NCBI RefSeq assembly: GCF_001659605.2
Contig: NC_035164.2
Coordinates: 8,295,038 to 8,359,037 of the forward strand
Source: Manihot esculenta
Lineage: Eukaryota > Streptophyta > Magnoliopsida > Malpighiales > Euphorbiaceae
DNA length: 64,000 bases
Direction of reading: 5' to 3'
Below, piece after piece: positions 1-13,600 of the stretch. Every line of letters begins with the position of its first letter. Positions within the stretch are counted from its first letter, which is position 1. A model generated the notes under the pieces. It did no database searches. It was given only the letters and a program-made list of their open reading frames with translations, and had not been told where the DNA came from. Position numbers and translations under genes: made by a program.

Positions 1-1437
1 GGGAGAAACCAGGTTCGGCAGCCGAAGGAACTTTCGGCCGCCGAACCCTCTTGTGGAGGCAGCATTCGGCTGCCGAAGCTTGCTCCCGAAAGAGGACTTT
101 CGTCTCTGTCTGGGAGTTTCGGCCGCCGAAAGTGCCGCCGAACATGCATGAGTTTCGCCTCTGTCTGGGAGTTTCGGCCGCCGAAGGTGCCGCCGAACCT
201 GCCTGACTTTCGGCTCTGGAGGGACTTTCGACCGCCGAACCTGCCGCCGAAAGTGCCCTGTCCAGCCCTCTCTTGCATGTTTTTCTATGATTGTTCCATG
301 ATGTTTTAGGGGGGTTTTTGGGGAGTAGTTTAGAGTTATGTTCATGTTTGTTTGGTCCCTCATTTGAGTCCACCTGTGTAGGTTCGGACCCGAGGAACCG
401 AGGACCCCAGTAGTGAGTCAGCTGCTCCAGTGTCTGGTCAGAGCTACCCAGAGGTGAGTGGAATAGCTTATTATGTTTTAAAGCAAATAATGGACTTTTA
501 GCATGTTTCACGCATCATGAATGCCATGAGATGTACTAGGTTGTTGCATTAGAATTCACGAATATGTTGCATTGCATACTTTATTGTTGATTGATGTGGA
601 TGAACGTTGGATGATCCAAAGCCCTCGATCTATGATATGACGATGTGATATGTACGGTACGGAATGTAAGACCAGTGGGACCCATTCTACATTCGCTGGC
701 ACTATGTAAGAGAAAGACCAGGACCCATTCTACGTTCTGGCACAGTTGGACACTGTTATGTTATGTTATGTAAGGGAAAGACCAGGACCCATTCTACGTT
801 CTGGCACAGTTGGACCATGTAGAGGGCTTTTGGTGACAAGTTCATCCTTGATGTGATTAGCTGTGATGTGATGCATTCCATGATGCCATATGATTTAAAT
901 GTTTTTATTATTCTGCTCACTGGGCTCTAGTAGCTCACCCCTCTCCCATTTTCCCCAGGATTGCAGGTACAGGGTAGACCAGGAGGTTTGCAAGAGTAAG
1001 GAAGTCATGTGAATGTAATAGATAGTGTGGACATGATAAATGTATTAATGTTATGTAAAAGTACAGTTTTAAGTATGTAATGACTTTGAGGATTAGAGGT
1101 TGTGCTTGACCTATGTATAAGATATCCCTTTTAATACATGATCTTAAATATTTTATGATGAGTATGCAAACCAACTCAACGTATGATGTATCGCCCATTG
1201 GGGCATTGTTGAGATCCCACAGAGGGGTTATGATTATGTTTATGATATGTTCAGTGCATGCACAGGTTGAGTTTGGTGTTTGAACACAAGAAAAGTTTTA
1301 ATTTTTATGTATTTTCTTGATCATGTATGGGATTAAACAGGTTTTCAGATAGCATGTCAGGCTTGCTACGGGTCCCGGCGGCCTTAAGCCGACCTGGATC
1401 CTAGTGCCGGTAGCGGTCCGATTTTCGGGTCGTTACA
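1..1437 (+). repeat. 3' part of a Tekay/Del-type chromovirus LTR (element F)
   Basis: This is the right-hand part of an LTR whose start lies left of the window. It ends in the family terminus CGGGTCGTTACA at 1437. It carries the same parts as the complete LTRs further right: a cluster of TTCGGCCGCCGAA palindromes at about 17-258, the conserved GGTTCGGACCCGAGG block near 383, and three tandem units of about 60 bp ending in CATTCTAC-type blocks at 660-825. No tRNA-iMet primer binding site follows the CA end, so this is either a 3' LTR or a solo LTR. The sequence is closest to the D LTR read in reverse. Confidence 0.9.
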
Positions 1438-1442
1438 TGCAT

Positions 1443-2283
1443 AGTAGTCATATTTTAGGTTTGGACAATCATCTGTCTTCTTCTGTGATTCTTCAATAGA
1501 GACTTAAAGATTGTTTGGTCCTTTCAAGTTATTCAAAAATTAAAATACTTTATTCATAATGCTTTGCCAGTATTGACAAATTTAGGTAAGAGAGGTTGTT
1601 TAAAGGACTCTCAATGTCTTATCTGTCAGTTTAAACCTACCTTAAAACATATGGTGTATTAGTCTCTATATATATAAACTTGTGTTTACTGATTTTTCTA
1701 ACTTTATCTTATGGTGGGAGGCATTTTTAGTACGATCTAAGATAGAGTCTGAAGGTTCTTTTTGTTATCTCTTGCAATGTTTACACTCTGATATATATAT
1801 AGAAAGAGCAGAATCCATGTGTTTTTTATAGAGTGGATTCAGATCCTATGCTTGCCTTGTCTTGTATATCTCTTGATTTTTCGCAGTTACAGCAAAATAG
1901 TATTTTTGCTATTTCTTCTCCTCATGTGCATGCTCACTTAGTTACATGTACAATTCTTCCTTTCTCAAGAGTTTTTAAACTTACTTGTGATGTATTTTAA
2001 AATGATCAATTTTCCTACAGTCTAGTCGTGATAGTTACTAATAGTGCAAGATATAAGATGCATGGTATAACAGATAAATTTGGTATTTATTTTAGCAAGA
2101 GAAGCACGAGCGATATTGGAAGGTATTAAATTGGCTTCCTACGACATGTGGCTAAACTTTGTTTAAATACAAGATTGATTTTTGTATGACTTGTCTTTCC
2201 TATAGTTTTTATTATAATATTTTGCTGCATTTTTATAATTTTGCAATCTAAATTTCTTGTTAGTTAAAAAAAAAAAAAAAATT
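1443..2283 (+). pseudogene. LINE (L1-like) 3' end remnant: zinc-finger RVT and RNase H pieces
   Basis: A frame starting near 1510 reads KIVWSFQVIQKLKYF, then NALPVLTNLGKRG, then CLICQFKPTLKHMVY. This is the pattern of the zf-RVT domain at the C-terminal end of plant LINE reverse transcriptases. About 500 bp later another frame reads AREARAILEGIKLAS, matching the RNase H-like tail of the same proteins. Stops and frame changes separate the pieces. The remnant ends in an A-run at about 2266-2280, as expected for target-primed insertion. The 5' part is missing, either by 5' truncation or by the abutting LTR. Confidence 0.7.
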
Positions 2284-3660
2284 AAGAAGGTGATTTTTTT
2301 TAAAAAAATATGATAGTTAAATTATTTCTATAAAAATATGCCATATTAATTATGATATGACATAATCAGTACTGTAATTCAGATGACCACTTATTTGAAT
2401 AAATGCTAGCGTTATTTAAATATAATGTGACATTATGTTGTGTAAATGTTTTTTTGTAAATGCAATGAGATGTTATTTATGAAAATTCTTGTAATCACCA
2501 AAATAATTTAATAGCATGAATTATTTATTTTTAATAAAATATAAGAAACTTTTTATTTAAAATATTAACTATATATTTTTTAAATTATATGAAATAAAAA
2601 AAATATCATATATTTTCAGGCATATTAAAATATATGATCAATAAAAATATCTCGTTTCTTTTTATTAATGTAAAATTAAGATTGCATTTTTCAAGACTAT
2701 AAAATGCAAAGGTATAGAGGGAATTAAAAATCAGCATACAATTTGTAGAAATCAAAAAAATCAATTCAAATCAGACCGAGCAAATCAAACCAAAGTACAT
2801 ATCAACTCAAAACTCATGACCCAACCCAACCCAAATCATTAAGCTCAACTCTACTCACCCATAGAAAATGAAGCACTGCTTGGATCTATTACTTAAAACC
2901 ATCGCTAGAAACCACCATTACCATCACGTCACCGATCAAATGTAATCAACACCACATTCTCGCCAATCAAGCTGAACAAGCGATAATCTGCAAAGGTCAA
3001 CTAAAACCAGTAATTCTAATGACACTATAGGAAATGTCATAGAGCTTACGGCCAATATCGGAATCTCTCCGGCAATCAAAAGCGACTTACAAACCCTCTG
3101 CAAGTCCGATAGAATAACCATTCCTCTCTAAGAAAATAACTCCAAGCTACAAAATTCAAAAAAGACGAAAAGAAAAACTAAAACAAGTTGATACCGACAT
3201 TCATGGCGAGGGAAACCAAAGAAAATGGATTGTCATTCTTGCCCAAGGGCAAGGAAAAACCAAAGGAAAAGAAAAACTAAAGCAAAAGAATCCTTCTTTT
3301 ATTTATGGCAATACAAATGAGACACATTCTGATAATTCCTTTGTTCTTCCTCTACCTGAACTTTCTCTTTCTCTTTCTTTTTTTTTTATTAGAAATAAAT
3401 TTCATTAATCTTTCCTTCAACCTAATTCATTTAGTAAAAGAAAAGTTTAACAATTTTAATAAAATTATGTATAATTTTATTTTTTAATTAATAATTTTAT
3501 AAGATAAAAAAAAATTCTTTCATTTCAAGCAAAAATTTTAATAAAAAATAAATTAATTAAATTAATTTTTTTTTTATGAATGTTTCATTCCAAACAAAAA
3601 TTAAAAAGAAACTATGTCCTTGAGAATTGAAAAAAAAAAACAGCAATACAAATAAGCCAC
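2284..3660. other. AT-rich spacer, no gene recognised
   Basis: Mostly A/T homopolymer-rich DNA. A less AT-rich patch at about 2880-3250 contains short open frames on both strands with no recognisable motif. Nothing here can be called a gene from the sequence alone. Confidence 0.5.
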
Positions 3661-4110
3661 AAACTAGACCAACTGATGACCGCTGGGCTTCATCATCTCA
3701 GCACGAGGTCGGGCTTCATAAAGCAGTACTGGCCAAAAACCCATGAAGCCTCCCTGACAAACTGGTCCAGTCACTTTGCAACCCTGCCCCCACGCACGTT
3801 GGGAGAATTAAATGGCCGGTTGGTGTGGAGAAGACGTCTGGCGTTTTCATGCGTACGGACCTGCAGGACAAAGGCAGGTGACACTGTAGCAGAAAAGCTG
3901 TTACGCGTCACTAGCAGACAAAGGAGAATGAATAAAAAGAGAGGAACACGTTCCTCTCCGGACAAGTTTACACCGCTATTGTAAACCCTATTATCTGGAT
4001 CTCAGAACATCACAAAAGCCTGAAAAATGATCTAAGAGACTCAATCTCATCCGAACTTCTACCCACTCATAGAGGAACCTTTTGAGCATCAACAATGGCA
4101 CTCTTAGAGG
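3661..4110 (+). repeat. GC-richer island, possible LTR end of an unidentified Ty3-type element
   Basis: This stretch is near 50 percent GC between AT-rich flanks. It has an LTR-leader-like run (ACCCTATTATCTGGATCTCAG near 3986), then GAGCATCAACAATGGCACTC near 4084. The latter loosely resembles the ...CAACA-TTGGCGCC junction between an LTR and a tRNA-Asp/Arg-type primer site. A 102-residue frame at 3676-3984 has no motif I recognise. The call rests on resemblance only; an unrelated repeat is equally possible. Confidence 0.25.
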
Positions 4111-4804
4111 TGACAAATGATTACAATAGAAATGGTTAAAAAGTCAAATTTACTCTTGAATTATACAATACTACTTAAAAATACTAAAATTTATCTTTTA
4201 GTATTATTATCTCTGAATCATTATTAAAAGACCAAATAAGAGTATTTCATAAGTAATGTCCTTATTTAGCCTTTTAATAATAGTCTAGGGACAAATTTAT
4301 ATCGAAAAATGAATTTTGCTTTTTTCACCCATATTATATAGTTTATAAACAAATTTAACTTTCATTAAAAATATAAGGTAGAAATAAAATCACTATGAAA
4401 ATTCTATTCGCACTATGAAACACAACCTTAAAGCCCAAGCCAATACACTAGAAATATAGGGAAGTCGAACCTCCTAGCTTCCCTTTCTACACGCGAAGAT
4501 CAAAAACAAATTAGCCATCAATAAGGAAACAAGTGCATGCAATAATCTTAATACTAAATAGTATGATGATCTCATTCGTTAGGGCACTAAAACTCTATTA
4601 AAAAGAAGTCAAAACTAAAACAATTGAAAAGAAAAATAAGAAAACTAAGGTGATAAAAGACCTAAAATAAGAAAATTAAAAAAGAGAAGGGAAAATATAG
4701 CAAGATAATTGAACTTTCCCTTGAATGACTTAAAAAACTATAAAAGTCTGAGACAAAGATGAGAGAATATAAGTTTTAAAGAGAAAAAAAGAAAGTATTT
4801 ACAT

Positions 4805-4878
4805 GTTTAGTCTGGTGGTAAGTGCATCTGATTAAATCTGAGAGGTTTTAGGTTCTACTCCCCTAATCCATTTCAAAA
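4805..4878 (+). repeat. tRNA-derived SINE fragment, copy 1
   Basis: The sequence has an A-box-like block (CTGGTGGTAAGTG, 4812-4824) and a B-box-like block (GGTTCTACTCC, 4851-4861) at the spacing of a Pol III internal promoter, followed by an A-rich tail. A diverged copy lies inverted at 19659-19707, which supports a dispersed repeat rather than chance. A decayed tRNA gene is unlikely because no acceptor stem is visible. Confidence 0.55.
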
Positions 4879-5272
4879 AAAAAGAGAAAGAAAGAAAAAA
4901 TTATTGTGATTGATAATGAAAATATTTCAAATTAAAAAAAAAAAAAACAATACAATTGAAATCCCAAAAATATTGGATTTGAACTTTATGTGATGTAACT
5001 AGAATCAGATTCATCTCCAAATCCATCTGCTTAATAAGATTTTGAATTGACATTATTGTCTAAACAGCTGAAGGAATAATGTCATTTTATCTGTTTAGAA
5101 GGAAAGAGAAAACAAATTCTAGCGCAACATCATTGCTTAGGCTTCAATCCATACCACCATCGCATCAACTAATATGTAATAGGAATCATTAAAAAATAAA
5201 AAAAAATAAAAGTTGGTTTTGATTCCTAATTTCCATATAAAAAAAAGTTGATACTTTAATTTTTTTATTACT

Positions 5273-5746
5273 AATATTATTAGCAGTATTCGGTAAAAAT
5301 TAAAAAAATCCAATCAAATAATTTAAAAATTTAGTTTGATTTTTTATTCATTTCGGTTCAATTCAATTTTTAATTTTAAAAATTTCAATTATTTTAATTT
5401 AATTCAATTTTGATTAGAAAAAATCAAAAAAATTCAATCAAACCGATTGATGATAATAGTATATTATTTTTAATAATATAAAGAGATTAGATCATATATT
5501 AATGTTAAAATATTCTAATTAAATTTTAAAATATAAAAAATAAAGTGTAAAAGATATAAAACTTATTAAAAATTCAAATTGATCAAATCGAACTGAATCG
5601 AACTGAATCAAACCGATTCAGTTTGATTTAATTTTTGATTAAAATTAATTCAGTTTAATTTTTATAAATTCCACAATTTTAATTTTTAATTTATTCTGTT
5701 CGGTTTGATTTTAAATCAAACCGATCAAATATTCGTTTTTAATATT
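5273..5746 (+). mobile_element. Degraded MITE, same family as 26747-27244
   Basis: The region aligns along its whole length with the better-preserved MITE at 26747-27244: a GTATTCGG start, alternating blocks of GGTT(C/T)GATTT and its complement, the shared GATGATAATAGTAT centre, the AAAGTGTAAAA block, and an end in AAACCGATCAAATATTCG. Many G/C positions of the other copy are A/T here, so this copy is older. The ends are too eroded to define a TSD. Confidence 0.6.
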
Positions 5747-7641
5747 ACCATTTCATTTTAAAATATTATTATTTAATTCTAAATAATTATAAAATTAGAG
5801 AGTTATATAATTATAACTTTATAAAAATTGGGCATTAAATATTAATTACAGAGAAAAAATATATTGTGAACGAAACGATGATTTATTTTGGAATTGAGAA
5901 TTTCATGACAATCTAATTTAATTGATTTTTTAAAAATTATTTTCTTGCTTGAAAAGAAAAAATTTAATTTTTTTAACAAAAACCTTTTTATTTTTAAAAA
6001 ATTAAATTTTTTACATAATTTTATAAAAATTTATTAACAAATAATAATTAATAATATTATAATAATTCTAGAAAGGCGGAAAGAATGAGGAAAGGAAATC
6101 CATAAACATTGTTGAGAAGAAAATTTTAATATTGATTGACTATTATGCCATGCGGCTGCCAACAATCTAACATTTGTCATTTGTGATTTAGAATTTTTCC
6201 TAACCTTCTTTCTAGATAAATTTTGACCTGCTTCTCTCATAATGGCTGAGCAACTCTCAGCTGCCCACAGTTGACATTGCCTTCACAGCTGTTTTCATGA
6301 AGAACAAGTATCAACAATCTTACTTTTCTAAACTAAATTTAATATATTTTAATAATAAAAATCTCCAAAATATCTGTCTTTGTCAAATTTGCTATTATCG
6401 AGATGTTTTGTTAATTGAAAATTAAAATTTAAATATTTATAAAAATAAAATTTATTAAATTAAAAAAATTTAATTTAAATCAAATCAATTTAGTTTGGTT
6501 TGATTTTTATTAGTTAAATTAAAAAAAAAAAATATTTTTTATAATTTATTTTTAATATTTTAAAATTTAATTTAAAATTAAATTAAATTAAATAATTAAA
6601 ATTTTAAATTTAAATAATTTATAAAATTAGTCTAATTCAATATGATTTTTATTAGTAGGCCTTTTAAAGAAATTTATTTTATTTTTATAATTTATTTTTA
6701 ATATTTTAAAATTTAATTGAAATATTTTAATTTTAGTTAAAATTTAATTATTTTATATTATTAAAACTATTAGTATAATTAACTAATTAATTCAGTTAGA
6801 TTTTATCAAATTTTTTCTACTAAATCATATTCAACTAAAATATCAAATTTTTTAAAATTAAAATTAAATAAAATCAAACAAATATAAAAATCAAACTAAA
6901 ATTTCACATTATTTCACTTCAGTTGATTATTTCTATCAAAACCCTATACTGGTCATTCTACAAAACAAATGCGCTAATATGAAATAGCGCTGCAATCATG
7001 AACTAAACTATGAGCTGATGCTTGAATAAAAGCTTCTCATCCAGTTAATCCAAACCTATTAATTCAATCTATTTTTTCATGAAAAATTAAAATTTTTATT
7101 ATAGAATATTAATTTCTTTATTTTGAATATTAAAGATTATTTATTAATTCAATTAAAATGAAAAAAAAAAGCTAGAACTCAATTATCCTGAAAATGATAG
7201 ACTAATTAAGTTTTAAATCAAAAGATTTAATCAATACAGATTCTTCCTTTTTACAGAAATAAGAAAAAGATGTACTAGTAATACAAAAGCCAAGCCAACC
7301 CCCCTAACTTTTCCCTTTCTTTCTTTAAGAATAAGAATCCCAAGAGGTGCTGTAAGCCAACATCGACGTCCTCCCCAACAGGAGAACAGGTTTACTAAAT
7401 GAACTTCCCCTTCAAAATAATGAGCACACATACTGATATGCCTCTTATAATTTGATCATTTTGCATTAACACAACTCATTTTATCAAGTCTGGATTAGCC
7501 TAATGACACAATTTGACCATTAATAAGATCAAAGCCAACACTTATGGCTTCTGTAGCATAAGTTATTTTGGATCATTTTGCAACTAAATAGGTCACTAAG
7601 TTTTCACAATAAACAACAAACTTGTGCATACAATTCTAATC
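5747..7641. other. AT-rich spacer and 3' flank of the PAM16-like gene
   Basis: Very AT-rich. The stretch at 6430-6900 has weak GGTTTGATTT/AAATCAAAC complementarity that might be another eroded MITE, but I cannot place its ends. The part next to 7642 should hold the 3' UTR and poly(A) site of the minus-strand PAM16-like gene; no single signal is clear enough to call. Confidence 0.4.
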
Positions 7642-10600
7642 TCAACTTGGGGTACCCTCGCCTTTGCCTTTTTGTATAGCCTCTAAACATTCCTTAGCCC
7701 TGTGAACCTTTGACTGGATGTAAAAGCTTCCAGTTTTGGCGTTGCTCTCAAATAAATTGTCGTATTTCTGCCAAGGTAGAAGAAATATGTTTTATTAGTA
7801 TTCTGAATTTAAGCACAGAAGAATACATATTCAAGAAACACCAACCTTCAGTATCTCCTCCCAAGCAGTTTCCTCGGTTACACCAAGAATCTGCCGGGCT
7901 TCCTGCTCTGTCATTACTTTGCTTCCTCTCCGGATTGTGTTTTGAATTGTCTCTTGGGCGACACCAGATTTTGAGGCATCTGCATAAAAAGGAAAAATAT
8001 GTCACTGAATCAACAGGTTTAGAAAGAAACTTTGGCAATTCTTAATCAATTGAGTGGAACTTTAGGCCACATGTTTACCCTGATAACTCAAAATATACAT
8101 GCCAAATCAACATAATTACAAATTGAAGCATGCTTGACGGCAAACACACATGCACATCATTTATATTGGGTGATAAGAAAGATTATATGCTTGACAGCAA
8201 GCATGATTGGACTGTTGAAGCAGAAGCCACAAGGAAAATTGGGTTACTCTTCAGCTAGTCAAAGCAAATGGCAAAATTAAAACTAAATTGTTAATTACAT
8301 TGAAGATATAAGAATAAATTCCGCTATAATATGAGTGAGGGATTCCTCTAAGTTCACAACTTAAGGGAGGACTCCAAGCCAATCTGCAAATCTTTTAAAC
8401 CCTAGTTCTATTTATAACAGGAAACAAGACGCCCTTAGAAGGTCTCTATGTGATTACTAAGAGCTATAGGAAAATTGTCCTAGGATAGATAATTCTGATA
8501 GAATAATCCCCCTACATGGTAGTGTGCCACATGGTAGATCCTCTTAAAGTTCCTCTCAGGTGCTGACTAATGTATGCCTGTGAAGAAGTTACAGGACTTT
8601 AATAAATGAGGCCCATACAAGCCCCAATCTCCATCCTCCCTCCACTTCAGAAAATCTGAGCTATCAAAACCTTGCCAGTCAGCATCAGATGCATGCAAAA
8701 CCAAGGTAACATCAGAAAAAGATCTCTAGACCTTAGATTCTTCTAGAAAAGTTAGTAATTGCGAAAGCATGATAATATCTATTCAACCATGAGTAAACAT
8801 CTCAAACCAACCATATCCTAGTGAACTAGTTAAGACTAAAACTTATATAAAGGCACATATCATAAAATTTTATTTTACAGGTCTAGGATATATATCTTTT
8901 AAGGAGTAACATAAGCAGCAAAACACTCAACAGAAATGAAAGACACCACCTCTCACAATTTGTGTTTCCAAGAGAAATTACAGTAGAGCTCAATAGTCAT
9001 GACAAATGAGTTAAGCACCAAAAACATGCTAGATGGCAATGCTATGCTTTTGAGGAAGTTTTTGGAGTTTGGGTAAGGGTTTTAGGGGTAACAGGTATGT
9101 GGATATTTTATTTGGAGCATGGTTTTTTTAAAGAAGATAAGGTTGGAGGGATTGAAATCTGCAAAACCCCCCTTTCAACTCACCAACTTGGTGGGTTGAG
9201 GAGATCTTGACACCTCATTTTCCATTACATTAATTTAAACACTCCATCCCCAAATACCATAAATGGGGAATGCAGTAGCAATTAACACGCTTATTCATGA
9301 AGAAGTAAAAAAATGTAGTGTTAATGTAGTAGAGACCGGAAAGAGTCTAGATGTCTATGTGCAACTCTCGATGATTGGTGACAATCTAGGCACTATGATA
9401 TCAGTGAAGCCCTTATATGCTGCTATTACAGTTTGAGGTTGCCATGTCGACCAACAAAGTGAAAACAAATAGGATTAAGATCAGGAATGTAGCAAAATTC
9501 CATCTCTCCAGATTTAAATCTAAAAGACCAGACTGTAAAAGTGTAATGAGCAGCACTAAGATATGCTTTATTTTTGTTTCAATTTCAAATATCATAAGGT
9601 ATGGAAAAAAAAAATGATAGATCGATATCCATGAGCATCTAATCATGAAAATGTTCAATAAAGTCAAATTAGTTCATTTGAAAACATAGATGCAGATGCC
9701 TATATCCACACAATAGTAGTGATATTCTAATAATATTTGGTACAAGATGAAAATTTATCCTCAAACTACTGCTATTTGACTTTAGATGACTTGGCTGAAA
9801 GAATTGGACACCAATTCCAAGTTCCAAAAGACTCAAACTTTTCCTCCAGTAATCAGGATAGACGAAGTAGTCATGAAAAAAACATAATTTTTACAAATGT
9901 TCCTCAAAGGAAGGCTAAATGTTTTGAACTACAGAGTTGTCACAACTCACAAAGTGCACAAAGCTTATTTGGATCATGGCCTAAAGTTTTTAACTTGACC
10001 AAATTACAAGTCAGAATTGCATCCCATTGAGATAATGGCAAGAAGCTTAATGGGATAGTATATTGCAAAGCAAAAAGCCCATCCAATAGAATGTCAGTAG
10101 CAGCCCTTAGATTAGGGTTCTACTGAGATAGAAGAAGAGAAAGTACAAAGGAGATAGAGAAGAGTGTGAGGAAGAAGATATAAAAGAAAAAGATAGAAGC
10201 AGAAGAAGAATATTGGAGTATAGCTGATTGTGTTGAATTTTTGAATGCTTTCCCTGTAAAGGTATCTTCTTATTTATACTATCCAGTACAATAACTATCT
10301 CCTTCTATAGATCTAACAACTTCATCTACTACTAACTCTTTCCCTCCAAAACTAACTCCTGATACAGCTAGTACAACTACCAATTATTCCAGATTATTCA
10401 ATTTAAGACATAGAATCCTCCCCCTCCAACCGCAATAAATAAACAAATAATAAACCAAAGAAAATAAGGGGGGAAAAGCAAAAAGAATTAGTTGGATAAA
10501 AGGAAAATAGATTACTCAACTATTCCCCATGTGAATTTGCATGACCACAATAAACATGGATTACTTTTACAAGTTTTAGCATTTTAATTAGTACAACTTT

Positions 10601-13600
10601 CAAGCCACTGCCTTTCAGGCAGCAGGCAGCAATAGCATTATACCAACAATGCAGAACAAATATCTTCAGTTGCAATTTAACATTCCAGTAAAATTTAATG
10701 AGAAACACATAAATTCTCTCATTGTTTAACATAATTTAGGACATTATATTTTTATGGTCAGGCACACAAGTCAATTAGCCCTGTTCCTAACCTTCCTTCA
10801 AACCATAACAATGTCCTAAACATGAAAGAGACAGTAACAGAAACAAAAGAAGATTAATGTCCCACCAGAGAGCCATTGTACCAATGGCAGGTGATCAGAT
10901 TATAAAAGGATAAATTACTTACTTGCAAGTGCTTGCCGGTAGGCTTGAACAAAAGCCCGAGCTAAAATACCAGAGCCCATTACAATTAAGTTGGCAAGAA
11001 TCTTAGCTGCCTGTGGAACACAGACATGTTTCATTAGAAAAGAATACAAAAATAAACAAATTTTAGAAGGGGTAATATTACTTAAATTAAACAAGCAAGA
11101 CAAGTAATAGAATAAGAAAATTGATGGACCAAGAGGACAGTTATCTAACATTGAAAAGCATAAGATCAATAATGATGTATTTGATTGTTTAATGATAGCA
11201 AATATTTAGCAGTTACGACAAATCAACAGATATCCTATCCATATCAAGCAGCTTTATTAAAAAATTTGTTGGAAAATTCTTAAAAATATTTATGTTTGCA
11301 CCATGGTTATAAATTGTGGTCTTCGTCTTCATCGCAGGTAAGGGAACAGGCCTGTAACAGCCGTAACATTACGCAAAATTTTCAAAACAATTTGCAAAAT
11401 TTGTAAAATAAAATGATATTGATAGATATAAGTCAAGAACAATATATACAATTATATAATAAACATAAATATATCAAATAGACTATATAACTTAAATCAA
11501 ACATCATTATTATAACAAATTAATGAAATTAAATTAAATAATAAATTGCAAATTAATTTATTTTTTTACAAAGAAAATAAAAATTATGTTTCAACTTTTT
11601 TAACCCTAAACCTATACATTAATTTTTCTTTATCATAATTAACATATATATTAATGAAATACATTAAAAGAAAATTAAAAAGGAGAAAAAATTGGAATTT
11701 GCTCGGGGGATTCAGGAATTAGAATTTAGATTAGAACAGAGCTAAAATTACAAATGATAATGTCTAACAACAGGCGATAAACCATCAAACATTTATATTT
11801 TATACTATATTGAATTGGGAAAAAATGCAAATTTGTTATAATATCCGCAAATATACCAGAAATAAAAATATATAAAAGCATAGTTATCAAATCGAGAATG
11901 GAATCAACAATCGAAATCCTAATTTTTTTAATTGAGAGTCAAGAATGGAATCAAATAGTAAGATTCAGTACACCTTTTGAAAAACCAACGGAAAATAATA
12001 TATATATTTCCCATTAATTTTATTAAAAGATACTACCTCTGTTCTCTTTATATAGAGAAACTTCTTATTTAGAGTGTTTCATTTAAATAGAAAAATTTAA
12101 TTGATATGAAAATTTTAAGAAGAGTAAAATGATAAAAAATCTGAAATACCCCTTAATTATAATTGTTAATTTCTTTGACCAAGTGACATAAATTAGATAG
12201 ATAGTGGGGAACAACATGTGGGTTGAGCATTTATTGAGTTAATATAACCAAAGCTATTGTAGAGAGAGTATTCTCTTTTTCCATGATGTGCACAACTTTT
12301 AATTACTACGCGCATATTGGTTCATTTGTGCACACATGATAAAGACACCCATTGTTCATGTGCCAAGAATCAAATTGTCATTCATCATCTAAGGAAAATG
12401 TCTTTTATCATATTTGCTGATATTTGAACTCTTTTTCTACCTTTATTCCAAGTACGTTTCACCCAGTAGCAGATTTTCTGTGGATTGATCCTTGTGTTTT
12501 GCCAAAGTTTATAAACTGACTTGACAGAAATAGAAAATGTGTTCGCAACTTTGTCATGACTGCACGCAGATAAAAAAACCTTACTGCATCTATGATAAAA
12601 GCATATGGTACATACTGAATTCTTTACTTCTTCGGTTATGTTTTTCTTTTTGTTTCCTGTGTTTCTGATCTTTGAACCTCCATTTTGGGATCAATTGAAC
12701 TTCAAATCCCCAACATCAGCTTCTTGTTCAACAAGTACAAAGTTCAAATCAAATTTAGAGGGAGATATGTGGTCGTATTTTCAGAAACTATGGCCGAATT
12801 TGTTGGAACTTCATTAAGGTGAATTGAAAATGGTTGATTATTTGTGCTGAAATATTAGTTTCTTCCATATTTTCTCTATTCTATATTCTGTAGGTGAATG
12901 GAAATTGCTATTGAAGATTTGATAGAAATATATATGCAGGTGTATTGAAGGATTTGAGAAACTGGTTATTAGATTGCGAAATTTAGGCTGCATACTTTTA
13001 ATTTTTTATTTTGGACGCATTTTGTTTAAAACCTGCAACTCATGAAGATTACTCTCATTTTGAGTTTTTGTGGCGCAAATTTTGCCATAATCTACCTAGA
13101 TCTGTTTCATCCTCTTGCAAATTTGCTCAACAAATATGCCTAGATTACTGATGTTGCATTAGCTTGCTTTCCTTATTTCTTTTACTTATCAAAAGTGGAT
13201 TAAGGGTAAATAAATTGAATAAAATATATAGTTTAACTGCCATCTTAATCGTTATGCAAAATTTTTTTTCTCTATATAAAGTGAACCAAGGAAGTATTAA
13301 ACATTTAATAGTAAATAATGTGTATGTTAATTTGAAATCATGTACTAAACATAAAATCAAAGTGAACCTAATAACTTTGTTGCAGCCAAACTCAAAATAT
13401 CAAACTAGCAAGTTAAAATCTTAGAACAAAAATAGTCAAAACTATCCTGGGCCATTTGTCCATCCCTCTTTACAAATTGATGAATCAACTGATGCATAAA
13501 GATTTTCATAATTCAACTTTGATTCATGTGATTTTTCTCCAATTCTTGGATACTTAAAATTCACCCATCGGCTCTTATTGTTTGGCTAATGATTCCATAC

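Noticed and set aside
2936..3121. Minus-strand ORF of 61 codons in a less AT-rich patch
   Set aside because: No motif, no splice-site support and no recognisable neighbour; length is within chance expectation.
6430..6900. Possible third MITE of the GGTTTGATTT family
   Set aside because: Weak complementary blocks only, in very AT-rich DNA; no definable ends or TSD.
9737..10030. Plus-strand ORF of 97 codons in intron 2 of the PAM16-like gene
   Set aside because: No recognised domain and normal intronic composition; likely chance.
12605..12817. Possible transposase remnant in the mariner-like element
   Set aside because: The 70-codon frame shows no DDD/DDE context or other recognisable transposase motif.
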